Below, piece by piece: positions 46,486-59,083 of a DNA stretch of 64,000 nt; the stretch's first letter is position 1, and every line of letters begins with the position of its first letter. The position numbers and the translations under genes were made by a program. The DNA comes from Kalaharituber pfeilii (lineage: Eukaryota > Ascomycota > Pezizomycetes > Pezizales > Pezizaceae): assembly GCA_015179045.1 (NCBI GenBank), contig WHUZ01000006.1:434001-498000 (forward strand), read 5' to 3'. The notes beneath the pieces are model-generated. The model was not told the origin of the DNA. It saw only the letters and a program-made list of their open reading frames with translations, and made no database searches.

Positions 46486-49400
46486 ATGGGACTCAAGGAC
46501 TATTTCCGAACAAACCCGCCTGGGATTGCTACAGCCTCTCAACCGCGGAAGCAGCAGCAGCAAAATGACCCGGCATCGAACACAGCAGCAAATTCAATGG
46601 AACATCGGCCTTCTCCATTACCCTCTGCAACTTCGACTCCAGCGTCCGGCATTGTAGATGATATCAAGCATGAGGTTATGGTAAACTACCTCTATCAGCA
46701 ACAATGCGGGCGTATGTGGGTAAGCTCAGTGCAAACTTACAAGAGAGCAAGCACACCTTTTAGCACAAGTACACCATTTCACAGTCCGAAATACCCAAGA
46801 ACTCCAATTGGGGAAGAGCCATCAGATGCCATTGCGGGTCTCGGGCTTCCAGTGGAGCAAGAAGGTGTTCTTCTGCGGAGATCCAGGGGAAATTATATCG
46901 CTTGTCCTCCTGAGTTGATTGGAACCCCACTTGAATTAGCATGCAGAGCCTTGAATGTGTCGGTATGTAACTATCTCTTTTGTTAGTTTCATCGTTATTG
47001 CGTGACGCTTGTAGCTGAGCTCAATGCAAAATGCAAATAGGTTGCGATGACAGTCAATTCCCGCGTAATAAAAGCATTTCTAGAGTGGTTTCCTGAAGGA
47101 GGCGACGTGCCTCTTATGAATGGACTCCGAGTTCAGATTCTTCCCACAATTTCGGATCTTCATCGAGCTAGAAAACACCAATTCGCGGCCTTCATTGCTC
47201 AAGACGCTTTACTTGTCGTTTGGGACGATGATGCCCTTAACATCGTTCAGCGCGCGGAACAAATAGAATCCGAGCTCATGCAGATTGTCTGGAAAGCCCC
47301 AGTTGCTGGAGATCCCGAAAAAAGTGAAAGCAGTAACGGAAGCAAAACCGACTTCTCTGAACCTGAGGCGACGGATGAAGAAGGGGGCGAAATCGTACCA
47401 GAAAGACGTCCAACAATATTACTGAATACCATTCTAGTATCACTTACGCTGCTCATTATCTGTGTAGTAATTGGTTCTTCTTTTCGTGTAGTTGCGCAGG
47501 AAATAGCGGTCGACGGTAATTATTTTCGGTTGGCGTTTATCGCATTGACCCCAGTTCAGGTCTTCTTCACCCTGGTAGGAACTCATCTTCCATTTACCAA
47601 TTGCCAAGAATCTTAATAACTGATTTTCAACTTTGAAGTTTTTTGTACAAGTCATCGTTGGATGTATCGCCCAATGCATTGGCCCTGTCCGTCAAATGAC
47701 CATTAACAGTAAATTCTATTCTGCGCTCCCTCCGAAACGATTGCGATCAACCGTTCTCCCGCACATCACCATCCAATGCCCGGTATATAAAGAAGGTCTG
47801 CAATCAGTAATAGCTCCTACCGTCAAAAGTATAAAACAAGCGATTTCGACTTATGAGTTGCAAGGAGGAACAGCAAACATGTTCGTGAATGACGATGGTC
47901 TCCAAATAATTGGCGAGAAGGAGCGAAAAGAACGGATTGACTTTTACACAGACCACAATATCGGATGGGTTGCAAGGCCTGGTGATGGAGTTAATGGCTT
48001 CAAGAGGAGAGGTCGATTCAAGAAGGTTGGTCACCTATGCTATTTCCGAAGCGGATAATTGCTTTTTCATGTCTTAGAAAATCTGTCAGCTGAACAATGA
48101 CATCATTAGGCTTCGAACATGAATTTCGCGCTTATGGTATCAAACAAAGTAGAAGAAAAAATGGATCTAGTCGAGAGAAGCCCTGGATGGACCCAGGCGG
48201 ATGAAGCTCGAGAGTATGAACGCTGCCTAAAGGAAGTTCTGGAAGAGGATGGACGAGCCTGGGCGGATGGTAACATCCGAATTGGAGATTATATCCTTCT
48301 TAGTAAGCAAACTCCAGTCTCAAATAGTTTACCGAGGATCGTTGCTAATAAAGCCTAAAAGTTGATTCCGATACGCGAGTACCTGCAGACTGTCTCCTAG
48401 ATGCGGCTAGTGAGATGGAGCGCTCACCTGAAGTGGGAATTATGCAATATTCTTCCGGCGTCATGCAGGTTGTGCATCACTACTTTGAGAATGGAATTAC
48501 CTTCTTTACAAATCTCATTTACTCAGCTATCAGGTATACCGTTGCTAATGGTGATGTTGCGCCTTTTGTCGGGCATAATGCGATTTTACGGTGGTCCGCC
48601 ATTCAATCTGTTGCTTACACAGATGAAGATGGATATGAGAAATATTGGTCAGAGTCACATGTGTCTGAGGACTTCGATATGTCTTTACGTCTTCAAGTCA
48701 ACGGCTACACTATTCGTCTTGCTGCATATACAGGGGACGGCTTTAAAGAAGGTGTTTCTCTCACTGTCTACGATGAACTTGCTCGCTGGGAAAAGTATGC
48801 ATACGGTTGTAATGAGTTGCTCTTCCACCCAGTACGTTTCTGGCTCATCCGTGGTCCTTTCACTCCACTGTTTCGCAAATTTCTCTTCAGCAACATTAGA
48901 TTCACAAGCAAAATTACCATCATCTCATATATTGGCACATACTATGCCATTGGTGCTGCATGGATCATGACTACAGCAAATTACTTCGCAATTGGCTGGT
49001 TCAACGGGTACCTTGATAAGTACTATATCGATAGTTGGAAAGTGTGGTTCAGTATCGTTATAGTTTTCAATGGGCTTGGTAACGTTGCATTGGCAATTAT
49101 GAGGTACAGAATCGGAGAAAAGACTTTCTTCTATGCTGGTAAGTATTCTCAAGTATATGGAGTATGGTGAATTATAGGCTGATAACGATGGGGTGAATTT
49201 TAGTTTTTGAGAACTTCAAATGGATCCTCATGTTGGGAATCTTCTTGGGTGGACTCTCACTCCACGTCTCTCAAGCTATACTGGCGCATATGTTTGAAGT
49301 AAACATGGTATTTATCCTTGTTCCCAGGTTATCGGCATTCTGAAATGCTATTCCATGCTAACCTCAATTGCAGCATTGGGGAGCTACGTCCAAAGAAGCT

Positions 49401-49634
49401 GAGTTCTCGAACTTCTTCATTGAAGTACCTAAAGTGTTGAAGAAATTTAAATTCTCTTTTGCGTTCTCTCTTCTGGCCATCACAGGGATGATCATCCTCG
49501 CCACTGGTTCCTTCATTCCATACTCGTGGGAAATCAAAGACTTTGTGGCAATTCTACCTATGGCTACCGTTGCAGCAAGTCACATGCTCTTGCCAATTGC
49601 ACTAAACCCGGCGTTAATGACTTTCCAGTGGTAG
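46486..49634 (+). CDS. GT2 family glycosyltransferase of hyphal growth (seven exons)
   Basis: A processive-type family 2 glycosyltransferase of the plasma membrane. It resembles the ascomycete GT2 reported to be needed for hyphal growth on solid surfaces (ZtGT2/FgGT2 family, from memory). Exons: 46486-46962, 47041-47574, 47639-48025, 48110-48302, 48362-49138, 49204-49307, 49374-49634. All join in frame to 910 residues with GT-AG introns of 59-84 nt. An N-terminal low-complexity cytosolic part is followed by two TM segments (ILVSLTLLIICVVIGSSFRV; VQVFFTLFFVQVIVGCIAQC). The catalytic domain has ITIQCPVYKEGL, FVNDDGLQ, LLIDSDTRVP (DxD), FVGHNAILRW, HVSEDFDMSLRLQ and DELARWEKYAYGCNELLF. Multiple C-terminal TM helices end in LNPALMTFQW. 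The donor sugar and product are unknown. No disruption was found. Confidence 0.93.
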
Positions 49635-50934
49635 GGCTGTAGCTACATTTATTTTTTCTTCTTTTCCTTAATCTCGGCGTTTTGTTACAAGAGGCATTCA
49701 CGTAACCTCCCTCTGTCCCTGTTATAGGGACGATTAATCACATTTCTTTTTTCTTTTTTCCTTAGGAGTTCTGCTTTACTGGATTGGCTTTTTAAATTGC
49801 ATCTAGCTTTGTGTTCTTTCATTTTTCTTTATGATACCCGCGTAAGTGGGGCTATGTAACGCGGGACTAAAAAGATGACTACGGGAACATTTGGTTAATT
49901 AGGACGATAGAGTGGGATTTCTAGGAGAAGTGACAGGATATGTGATATCTATATATAAGGATGGCATTTTCCTTTCTGTGGAGGAATGTTGACTAATAAT
50001 TGTCAACAGAAATAAGGAATTACTGGGCAGTACATAGATAGAGCATTTCTAGAAGGGTCTCTCTAGCAGATAATGAATTACAAATGGGAGGTGTAATTTG
50101 TCTATTTTTTTTTTTTTTTTTTTTTTTTTCTCTGCCACAGCAACAAATCCATTTGCCTTCGTATACCAGTGCAATGAACGCGCCATTACAGCAAACAGTT
50201 GTGGCTTTAAACCCAGATGAGTTATCTTGAACATTGCACTGCATGGCACTTTACATAAGCACAAGCGGTCCCAGAAGTACTAGCCTATCTCATTATGGTT
50301 CACAAAGCTAACACTTACCTACACACACACACCAGACAATATGATATGTTCTGCACAGGTATGTGCAGTATACTGAGGAATGCGAAATGCATTGTGTGCA
50401 CTAACATGAAGAACTGGAGGCTTCCAAATCTACAGATGGAAGTATTTTTTGTGCCATATTTTTTTTTTTTTTTATTAATCATCTTTGCTCGCATGCCGCC
50501 CTAAGGGCTATGGCGAGTTTGTGCCATATGCGTACAACATCCAATAGGTACATGATGAGCAGAGCTGCTACTAGATATGGAAGGAAACCCACCTTGACCT
50601 CATGTAATTGAAATACTTCTGCTCACTCCACTCAAGACCTGCTGGTCAAATCGGCTCCACGCTCTGATTATCACTTATCGAAGGTCTGCAGTACAGCATT
50701 CTTGGACTTTACTGCTTCCATTTATCCAACTTCGGGCTGAACGGGCCTGAGAAAGCACACTGAAGGCCAGAAGATCTCTGAACACAACTACACCCACCAC
50801 GGGAAACACCAGTGCGTCCTCCAGAGGGACCAGTCTTTATCAACCCTTCCACTGGCTCTTGCTGCATTTGCACAGCATTAGGTCTCATGAATATAGCGAA
50901 TTTCTGCCCGAGGCTTCCTTCAGAGCACCTATCA
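49635..50934. other. Intergenic with a LINE tail insertion
   Basis: A T-rich 3' flank of the GT2 gene, a T-run at 50106-50130 and a short LINE-derived insertion at 50460-50517. No gene supported; it ends as the probable leader of the next gene. Confidence 0.5.
50448..50529 (-). mobile_element. Extremely 5'-truncated LINE copy (58 bp) with 12-bp TSD
   Basis: TSD tttgtgccatat occurs at 50448-50459 and again at 50518-50529. Between them, on the minus strand, the insert reads CTCGCCATAGCCCTTAGGGC, then GGCATGCGAGCAAAGATGAT and a poly-A tail. This is the same 3' end as the LINE fragment at 63537-63922. Only about 40 bp of element plus the tail were inserted. Confidence 0.88.
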
Positions 50935-53435
50935 ATGGGCCCCAAAGACATCGACAACGACGAAGATGTACAGGAGTCGGTGACCATTTCCTTCACAGTG
51001 CCTATGTTCAATTTCACTCTAGCACTAGATGATCCTCCATCTAGCCATGAACTTAACATGGTCCATGTGATCGAGGCGGAGTCGGAACTACTTTGGTACC
51101 CACAAAATCTACATCCTCTTTACTACCTTCTATCATTCCACGACCAGGCCCGCATATGGCATAATCAGGTCCATCTCACATCTCGTAAACAAATTGAAGC
51201 TGATTTCCCAAGCAAATATGATGACACGATAAAGCACTACTGGAAGAAGGTCAAGTTTACGGAGCACAGAGAGTGGGAAAGACAAGGCAAGGCAAAACTG
51301 TTGGAAAAGCCACTGAATGAAAATGAGATACGGATTGAATGCATTCGCAAGTCGAATATTGGCAAGCAGAAGTTTGATGGGCTGCTGGGAGAGAGGATGG
51401 AGGAGGACCGGAGAAGGGACTATGATGTTCGATTAAACAGCCCACCAGGAGTAGCTGGAAATGCCCTGGAGGTCTTGCGTGTGAGTGAAATACTCTATCA
51501 AACTCTTTACCTAACATTTGCTCTATAGGCTCTCACACGAAGTTTAGCTCAACTCGGCCCATTTGATTTCTTTGGATTACCTTTGGGACATGCGTGAGAG
51601 TCCTGCCTGTGACCCTCTTTGTCTGTTTTTCTATCCAGGACAACGCATAACCAGAGGACACGGACATTACCAGGAGGAAATAATGCCCAAAACGCTAGAA
51701 GTACCACTCCTCATTGACCTATCACGATGTGGGCGGCCTCTCCCTATCGTATTGTTTCCCGACGATATAGACAGGGACGCCCTTTTGGCTAAAAAGCAGA
51801 CTTTTGAAGAAGTTTATTCTGAATCGATTGGAGATCCATGTGATCCCGTGATTCCTCTCTTCGATTCAATATTTCCACATGGTCTTCATTCTCAGCTTGA
51901 CGGTAGCTCTGAGTCAAAGCATGTCACTTATGAACTCCCATACGCCCAAAGATCGCCTAGATCTCATCGACCGAAACTGAAAGGCCCATTAGTCATCTCC
52001 CTCCCTGAGTTTGGTTCTTTGGAGGAAGAATATGAGCAGGCATTCAAAGCATTTGGCGTTGAGTTCCTTGCAAGAATGCTGCAGAACCCGAAGTATTTGT
52101 TTGAAATGCTCAAATATGCTGACCAGGAGGAGCATGGCACTCTAAACACGGAAAACTTGGTGAAGCTGATTTTCAAAGTGGCGGAATGGGACTGGCCACC
52201 TTCTGAGAAAGCTTTACGCTGGCTTTCTGAGTTTGCAAGGTTTGGAGTAGACGAAGCAAAGCAAATCCCAACGGCCGAGGCACTAGCTGCAGGAGCTTTC
52301 CAACATTCTCCTACAAAATCTGCGGCCGAAGACGAGAACCAAATCGAAATTACGCCAGATAGGATGTTGGAATTTCTATCGCGCTCCTTTGTAGTGCCTG
52401 TCAGCGGGTACTACTATGACGTTGAAGAGGCCGTCTTTAGAGCATTGATGGAGAAAACGAAGGAGGTTGTGGAGCTAGTGAGACCAGATTTCAATGGCAA
52501 AGTACCAAATGACCCAAAGCTCAATGAAGAAGTTACTGCAAAACGACGTGATCTCCAAAAATGGATGACAGATTTGTATGAAGGAGCGAAGCAGGAGCGC
52601 ACCCGCAGTCAGTTGACGTACGAAAAACGGGCTCAACGGTGGAGGAAAATGTGGAATGCCATAGTTCGGGATGGTGAGAATGAGGCGAAGGCCCTAAAAG
52701 TAAGTTGATTTGCTTGTCGCAAGTGACTAATATGGACGCTTTTTGATTTGAAGAGAAAAAAAGGCATTTAAGGCGCCATTAGTCGACGAAATTCTCATGG
52801 AATATATCAAGCTCAACCCAGGCAAAAGGCCATTCCCGGGTGCACCTGCGCCTAGGTTGCCATTTGATGGCGAAGATAATGATCAATCACAAGCACCTCG
52901 CAATGAATTGAGCCATGGACGAGCTGATTTCGGACAGCTAGGTTTACCAAGGACCGTCAACCAGAAGGGACTACCAGACATTATAAGAAATTCCTTGGTT
53001 GTCGATCCTGGTACAGGTGCCAGGAATAGAGCAAAGAAAGAGAACGTGGATGGTGCTCTCGATGAACATTCTCCAGAGCGTAGGCTATCTGTGAGCATTT
53101 CAAATTCAATTGAGTCTTCCCGCTACCTTCAGCGAAGCAGCTTACCTGACGGCACTCAAGATGACCTTGCCGAAATCCATCCTGAGCTGCCCCAACTTGA
53201 AATCCCGGGTTCATCACCGGCACATGTTATAAATGTTCATAATCATGTAGAACCCCACAAAACCGTTCTGAAGCACCCACACATTGGTCTCAACAGGGAT
53301 AGTAGCCTGGTCAACTTATCCGAAAGAAGGGGTCAAGCTATGCATGTCAGGATAGTACTACCTTCAGATGAGCCTCACCATGCATTGGGGGGGCTTACCG
53401 GTCAAGTCACCATCATCAGAGGTCGTGGCTCATGA
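50935..53435 (+). CDS. Uncharacterised conserved-looking protein (four exons, one frame problem)
   Basis: Not recognised. The proposed start is 50935 (MGPKDIDNDEDVQESV); an ATG at 50887 is in frame upstream. Exon 1 ends at 51480 (intron 51481-51528, GTGAGT...TATAG). Exon 2 is 51529-51593 (RALTRSLAQLGPFDFFGLPL). The next intron is GTGAGA to either CCAG at 51638 or CCAG at 51654; only the latter keeps frame into exon 3 (51655-52699: KTLEVPLLIDLSRCGRPLPI, RSHRPKLKGPLVISLPEFGS, PKYLFEMLKYADQEEHG). After intron 52700-52753, exon 4 (to 53435) reads in the wrong frame unless one A of the A7 run at 52756-52762 is removed; then RKKAFKAPLVDEILMEYIKL follows. Length would be about 780 residues. It is mostly soluble and charged, with a helical segment near WRKMWNAIVRDGENEAK and a disordered C-terminus. 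No TM or signal peptide. Function unknown. Confidence 0.6.
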
Positions 53436-54904
53436 GGGAGTGATATTGCAGAATGCATAAAGGTAATGCTCACTATACCCGCAGATTCCTGAGATGTTGG
53501 CTCATCTATATTCTGTTGATAACCGTGTTCGGCCCAGAAGGAAGTCAGGTTCCGTTACACCAAATGTTAGACCGGTCTGTTGACCCACATGAAAGGGATC
53601 CATAATGATGAAGCAGGATCCTGAATTGTAATGGAGGGTGTTGTACCTGCAGGAATTTGATCCTGCGGGAATTTGATCCTGAAGGAGGGGTGCTGTATTG
53701 ATTGATCGGCTATCAGTGATGATCTGGTAGATAAAAGAACTAGAATCAAAGTGTACATCGTTATTAGGCGGATTTTGCAACTCCAGGGCTGCACCAGGGC
53801 TGAAGTCTTTTAGCGCGTTGCACAGCCCTGAGCCTGGCGAAAAATGCAATTGGGATTTTGCTCCATCAAGGATACTGTAGATTTTACGTTTTTTATGAGT
53901 ATGATAACCGATGGTATTTTGAATGGGTGTAGGTACGGGTTTAGCAAAGCTTGGCATAAGACTTCTGGTGTAGTCGCAGCTTATGCAGGCCCTGGTATCG
54001 GCATTGCAATAGGGTACTCTCTAACCACGTATATCACAACTCAATGGGATCAAACTTTCCCTGGTGAGTGGTTCCCCGAGTGAATCAGTACGCAGAATCG
54101 ATTCCTGTTTTCAGAATGAAAATTGGATAAAAACTCGTGGAGATAGATGGGTGTTGAAAAGTGGTGGTTTCCAGGGGAGCAGCCCTCAATCGTCAGGGCC
54201 AGGGGAGAAATTTCTTCCGATTGATTTTCTAGCGTGTGGCGCGGTCATCCCTGATGGCTCCCTGGGAGCTTCCCTGGCGACTGCAAAATCCGCCTATTAA
54301 ACCAATACCAGGTCCCCTTGTCAGTACTAAAGTTATCTCTCGCCAACCAATCTCCGCAATGAAGTAGAAATGAAGTTGTTTGCAATGGAGCTATATCTGT
54401 GCCGAGATATAGGATCTAGCAGTATTCCATTACTATGTCATACGCGTGTGTTCTCGTACCCAGGTACGCGTGATAACACGCCTTTAAATGCCAATGAATA
54501 GCAGCAGCAAGTTCGGTATGTTAGGATCGACCGTGCGATTGGATTTCATACATGCACCTTATATATCATTGATGTCTCGATGATTCCCTGGAATAGTATC
54601 GTGACTAGATTGATCAAGGACACGTCTATAAAGGATTGAGGTCTAGGCTACTTGAGATAAGACCGGGAGCGCTACTGTAGTGTTGATTGTAGCACACGCT
54701 ATATCAAAATCTCCTTTCGTTTATTGCCACGTGCACCAAGGCCACCAGTCAGATAAGTGATATGATGTGTGTGTCATTATGCGCATATAGTGCTAGGAGG
54801 GTTCTCTTTCTCTCAAGGGCCGGAAATATAAAGAGTAAATGTAGGTTGAGGTCAGCCCGTCGTATACATCGCCACACACTGGCTCCTCCACTCCACCGCC
54901 ACAG
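53436..54904. other. Intergenic
   Basis: No supported gene. Short direct repeats of 'ggaatttgatcctg' occur near 53651-53685. The ORF at 53844-54083 shows no domain. Confidence 0.4.
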
Positions 54905-54910
54905 TACCTA

Positions 54911-54941
<31 letters not shown>

Positions 54942-55001
54942 GGTGGTCACGTAACCCCGCATACAGACTACCACCCTATGGCAGGGATGTTACCTATACT
55001 T
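54905..55001 (-). mobile_element. Short retroposon insertion (75 bp) with 11-bp TSD
   Basis: TSD tacctatactt at 54905-54915 and 54991-55001. Between them, on the minus strand, is ACATCCCTGCCATAGGGTGG, then TAGTCTGTATGCGGGGTTAC and GTGACCACC, followed by a poly-A tail of about 27 nt. The tail resembles, but is not identical to, the LINE end at 50460-50517 (shared GCCATAG..GGG core), so it is probably a second LINE family or a SINE mobilised by one. Confidence 0.85.
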
Positions 55002-56244
55002 AGTATATAGAGAATGTAAGTACTGTTGCTGCACTCAAATTGTTACCTTGTAGTCTCATGCCAGTTAACATGAGAACGTTCTGAGAGATCTAACGGGCGA
55101 CTCGGGTGCGTTAGCATAAGTACGTACAAGCACGTAGCTACGAGAGCCAAGTTTCTGTGCGGCCTGCAGCCAATTCACGTGATTACACGGATCACGGGTT
55201 TACAGGTCGACGAGACGAGACGGGTTGGCGAGTTGCTTGTTATAACAGGTATAGATTGTGAAACGAGATTACTTCATACCTGTGTGTATCCCTACGTACT
55301 CGAGTACATATTCCTATAATCCACTACATGGTTACTTCTTAGTCAGTCCATGACTCTTCTGCAGTTTCATATTGGCTGATTGATATCTCTCTTGGTGAAT
55401 GATAAAGCGCCTGCTGGGACCGCGCCCGCTGGTACCGGGCCGCGTGGGCATGATGGGTTTGTGCGTACATAAACATAACCTGCTTTTCCCGTAATTGCAG
55501 GTAGGATAATTGATTCATTGTTGAATAATATTTATTAATTAATAGCAACGATCATAGTAATGCCCGCTTGAAGTTCTACTCTAAATGGCATCAAACTATC
55601 CCAAGCAGTCTAAAAACATTAGGGTCTGTTACTACTGTATGTGGTTTGATTTGTCCCGGGCAGAAGTAAGATACCGGTATCTTACCTTCGACGAAGTTGT
55701 GGTTTGCTCTTCAGCCTAAGCTACCTAAGAGGCTCCAATACAGCACTCACCGGCCTCGGTTTCTTCGACGTCTTGGAGCGCTTTACCTAACTGAGATTAC
55801 AGCATATACCCCTAGTTCACTAGTAGCTAATAAGTATGTTCAGGTCTCAACTTCAATGAAACTGAGTATATATTTAACAAAAAATGACTATAGATGGGTA
55901 TATGCTTCATAACGTTGGCGGGCCCTATCGCTCAATACATAGTAATTGATAGGCCCTGTAAGGGGGCTGGCACTGAGCCCCTCGGTTCTCGTCGTATGCA
56001 GAGGAGGAGGGCACGAGGCAGAGGGCATAAAGCAGAGCAAGATCTCTCAGAAGCCCTCCATCCTCCAAGAAGCTTCCACCCCATACTACTTTCGCAGCGC
56101 TCCCCCTTTTAGGTGATCTCCCATGCTACTGCCCCAAGAGGCAAGACTATTTACATGGCCTTCATCACATATCCCAGTGGCCTTCATCACAGGTCCCCTC
56201 CACTAATCTTGGGCATCTCCACGGCCAACGTATAGCCTCAACTA
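55002..56244. other. Intergenic
   Basis: Nothing recognised beyond short ORFs without features. Confidence 0.35.
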
Positions 56245-56389
56245 CAGTGGAACCTCTCATATTGGACCCTGCCATATTGGATCAAATTTGCTGGCCCAAG
56301 CCAATTGGGCCATTGGGGATTATTGGATATTTGTCTTATTAGATAAAACCAGCCGGTTCTGGCCTTATCCAACATAACAGGTTCGACTG
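56245..56389. mobile_element. 145-bp MITE with TA target duplication
   Basis: The left end CAGTGGAACCTCTCATATTG pairs with the right end (reverse complement CAGTCGAACCTGTTATGTTG). TA flanks at 56243-56244 and 56390-56391. It is too small to code. The terminus resembles pogo-type elements. Confidence 0.75.
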
Positions 56390-56704
56390 TACACCCAGGA
56401 GCTGTCTGGAAGGCCAGAATCAAGTGCAAGGCAAGCAGAGATGACAAAGACATCACTTGGGGACTGGAAGCTTGCTACCAGCTTCTGCTCGCGAGCGGCG
56501 GTTGTGATGGGTCTTTAAGAGGGTCGACACGGATAAGGGAGCCCGAGTTAGACAGTGACATTGGTAAGGTTGCGAGAGTATGGTTCGCATACTTACTGTA
56601 CCATTATGTTGTAGTACAGGAGGAAAGATGAAATCAATTGTGAAGGAAACCATGGAAAGCTCGGGAAACTTTGATTTTGTTAGAAACCATGAGCCGAACA
56701 CACG

Positions 56705-56839
56705 CGAAACAGTCCGAGCGAAACAGTCCGAGCGAAACAGTCCGAGTGTGTAAAACATCCGAACATCCGCGATGGCCTAAGCACTCCGAACATCCGCAAT
56801 GGCCTAAGCACTCCGAACATCCGCGATGGCCCAAACACT
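56705..56839. repeat. Two short tandem arrays (14 bp x3 and 27 bp x3)
   Basis: 56705-56746 holds three exact copies of cgaaacagtccgag. 56759-56839 holds three near-exact copies of a 27-bp unit starting ccgaacatccgcgatggcct. Both share the 'tccga' core, so they may have a common origin. Confidence 0.9.
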
Positions 56840-58929
56840 CCGGACTGAGTATTCCATATTAGGCAGTCCAAATACTTAGCTGTTCTGTTCACTGGTTTTG
56901 TATGCAACTTCGTGTTATAGAGTTTTTGTATATATATGGGCTCTGGAAGCCCCGCTCTTGATTGATCATTAGAATCGAATACACAAATCTCTGAGCCTAT
57001 TCCTCTGTACTCCTTTTCACAGATTTTGCCAGAGGTAAAGACAATAGAGGCGAGGGTAGGGATGATGGGGATCAACTCATGATCATTGTTCTCATTTTAA
57101 AGGCTTATTGGCGTTGCTAGTTTATTGGGGCTGTGATGTTACTGCAACATGAAGGCGACCATGAAGGCGTTTAGCAGTTTGACTCTGACAAGTCGGATCA
57201 AACTGGGGGGGGGGGGGGGGGAGGAAGCCTGCGGGGCCTTCATAGATAGATAAGTACTTTGTGAAGATGATCTTGGAAGGCGTCGTTAACTGGGCGACAC
57301 AGCGGAGACTTGGGAGCAGAGGTGGAGGATCTTCTCTTGTACATCACCAAGCAACAACTCAGCTCAACGCAGTATCTTGGCTCGAAGTCCTTGTCGTTTC
57401 TTATCACCAGCTGCAGTAACTGTTCCTCAGCTACAAGTGTAAGATAGGTACTCGGGTCCCCATGAGTTATTGCACACTACAAGAGAAGATCTGCTCTGCT
57501 CTTGGTCCCACAGAGCCTGTGACCACCAAGTCTGCGCACGAGATCACTTTCCGTCTAGCACGGCAAGTGCTCACTTCTCTGGATTTGCATTAGAGCACGA
57601 TAGACGTCGTACGAGGCCAGTTAGACACTGCCAGCACCAGCAAGCATGCGTTCCCGCAGTCATTATACTCTTCTTGCACCTTTTAGCTTACTATTATGTG
57701 TTTGTGAGTTCGTTTTATTGCCCTCAGCGCGCTTAGCGCGCCCTGTCCAAGCAGATGCCTGCATCTGACATCAGGCCCGCCGGCAGAGAGGAGGAAACTG
57801 CAATTTGTAGAATACTGTGTAACACACTGCAATCTGTAATTCACCATTACCCCTCCACCAGCTATCGCGGCTGCGAAACAAAAGCCGCCTGGGCGCATGG
57901 AATATTTCGCCGGTCGACCGTTTTAAGCAGCCGCCGTGCAATACGACATCGGCTAATGCGATGTAAGTGGCCTTCAGATCTAGCTATTCCCGCCTCGGAC
58001 CGGATCGAGGGCTGGCCTCACACTCCAATACGCCCACTGGCCTATCACGACAAGGAGCTGCAAGCGCATGCGTGCAGCCGCAGCGGCAGCCGCAGCTGCT
58101 CAGCAACTATATCTATCATACACGGCGGCGCCCTCCCCCACACACTACGCCCACGTTTGATGACACGCAAACATGCTATAGACGCATCATGCACCTTGAG
58201 CGGAACGCTTGGAGCCGCTCACCGCACCCACAACGTTGACACGTCAGAGCCTCTGTGCTTCATAGCTGGTGGCCTAAACAATTGCTGATGGGGGCTGCCA
58301 TTCACCCCGGTCATTTTTATTTGGCTCAGGGTGCGGAAGCGAAGGATGAGAAAGGAAAGACGCAGGCCATGCAATGTTTGGACCGGTGAGTTGGTGAGCC
58401 TCATGGAGAGTAGAGCTGCGGATGGGTTGCCAATTGCCAGTTCGTATAAATGTAGATAATGTCCTAATTTATCTTGTTTACTCTCTTCCAATATCCTGTT
58501 CCTGTTTTGATTTGGTTTGACCCAAGTTGCTGCATCTCACCTCAACCCCTCGATCTTGGATAGACGCTCGGCCAGACTTTGCCAGCCGGACCCTCGTGCG
58601 CGGACCTTATCTGAGTGTCGGCATCCTGACGCAGCGTCGAGAATCGCAAGCAGTATACCGAAATTGCAACGCTCGTCAACGTGCAAGTCGCGTTGGCAAA
58701 GCTGATAGTGCAGCCGCTGCGTGACTCTCATATTGTCGCTGCCGCTGAGGTCCACGGCCGACAAGGTTCCGAGCCGAGCCGAGCCGAGGCTGGCTGCCGT
58801 CAAGGCTAACGTTATCAATCACCGGAGTGTGCTCAGCGAATGCGAGCGCGCGTACAGACGCTGAGGGTGAATTCCACAGCTGGCCGGTCGCGAGCAAAGC
58901 CGCGCAACAACTTGACGCACAAATAAGCG
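56840..58929. other. Intergenic and leader of the exonuclease gene
   Basis: No supported gene; a G-run at 57206-57221. From about 57750 the sequence becomes GC-rich with overlapping ORFs on both strands, none with recognisable features. The last part is the presumed promoter of the exonuclease gene. Confidence 0.4.
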
Positions 58930-59040
58930 ATGGACGGCAGCCAGTCGTCTCAACAGGGCCCTTCTGCGCGAGGCCGGGGGAGTGGCAGAGGGCGAAGAGG
59001 CCGTCGGCCTGGCGCAAGAGGACAAGAACAAGGACGGGGG

Positions 59041-59083
<43 letters not shown>

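Noticed and set aside
57755..58818. ORFs upstream of the exonuclease gene
   Set aside because: They overlap on both strands and have no recognisable motif; this is the likely leader and promoter of the gene at 58930.
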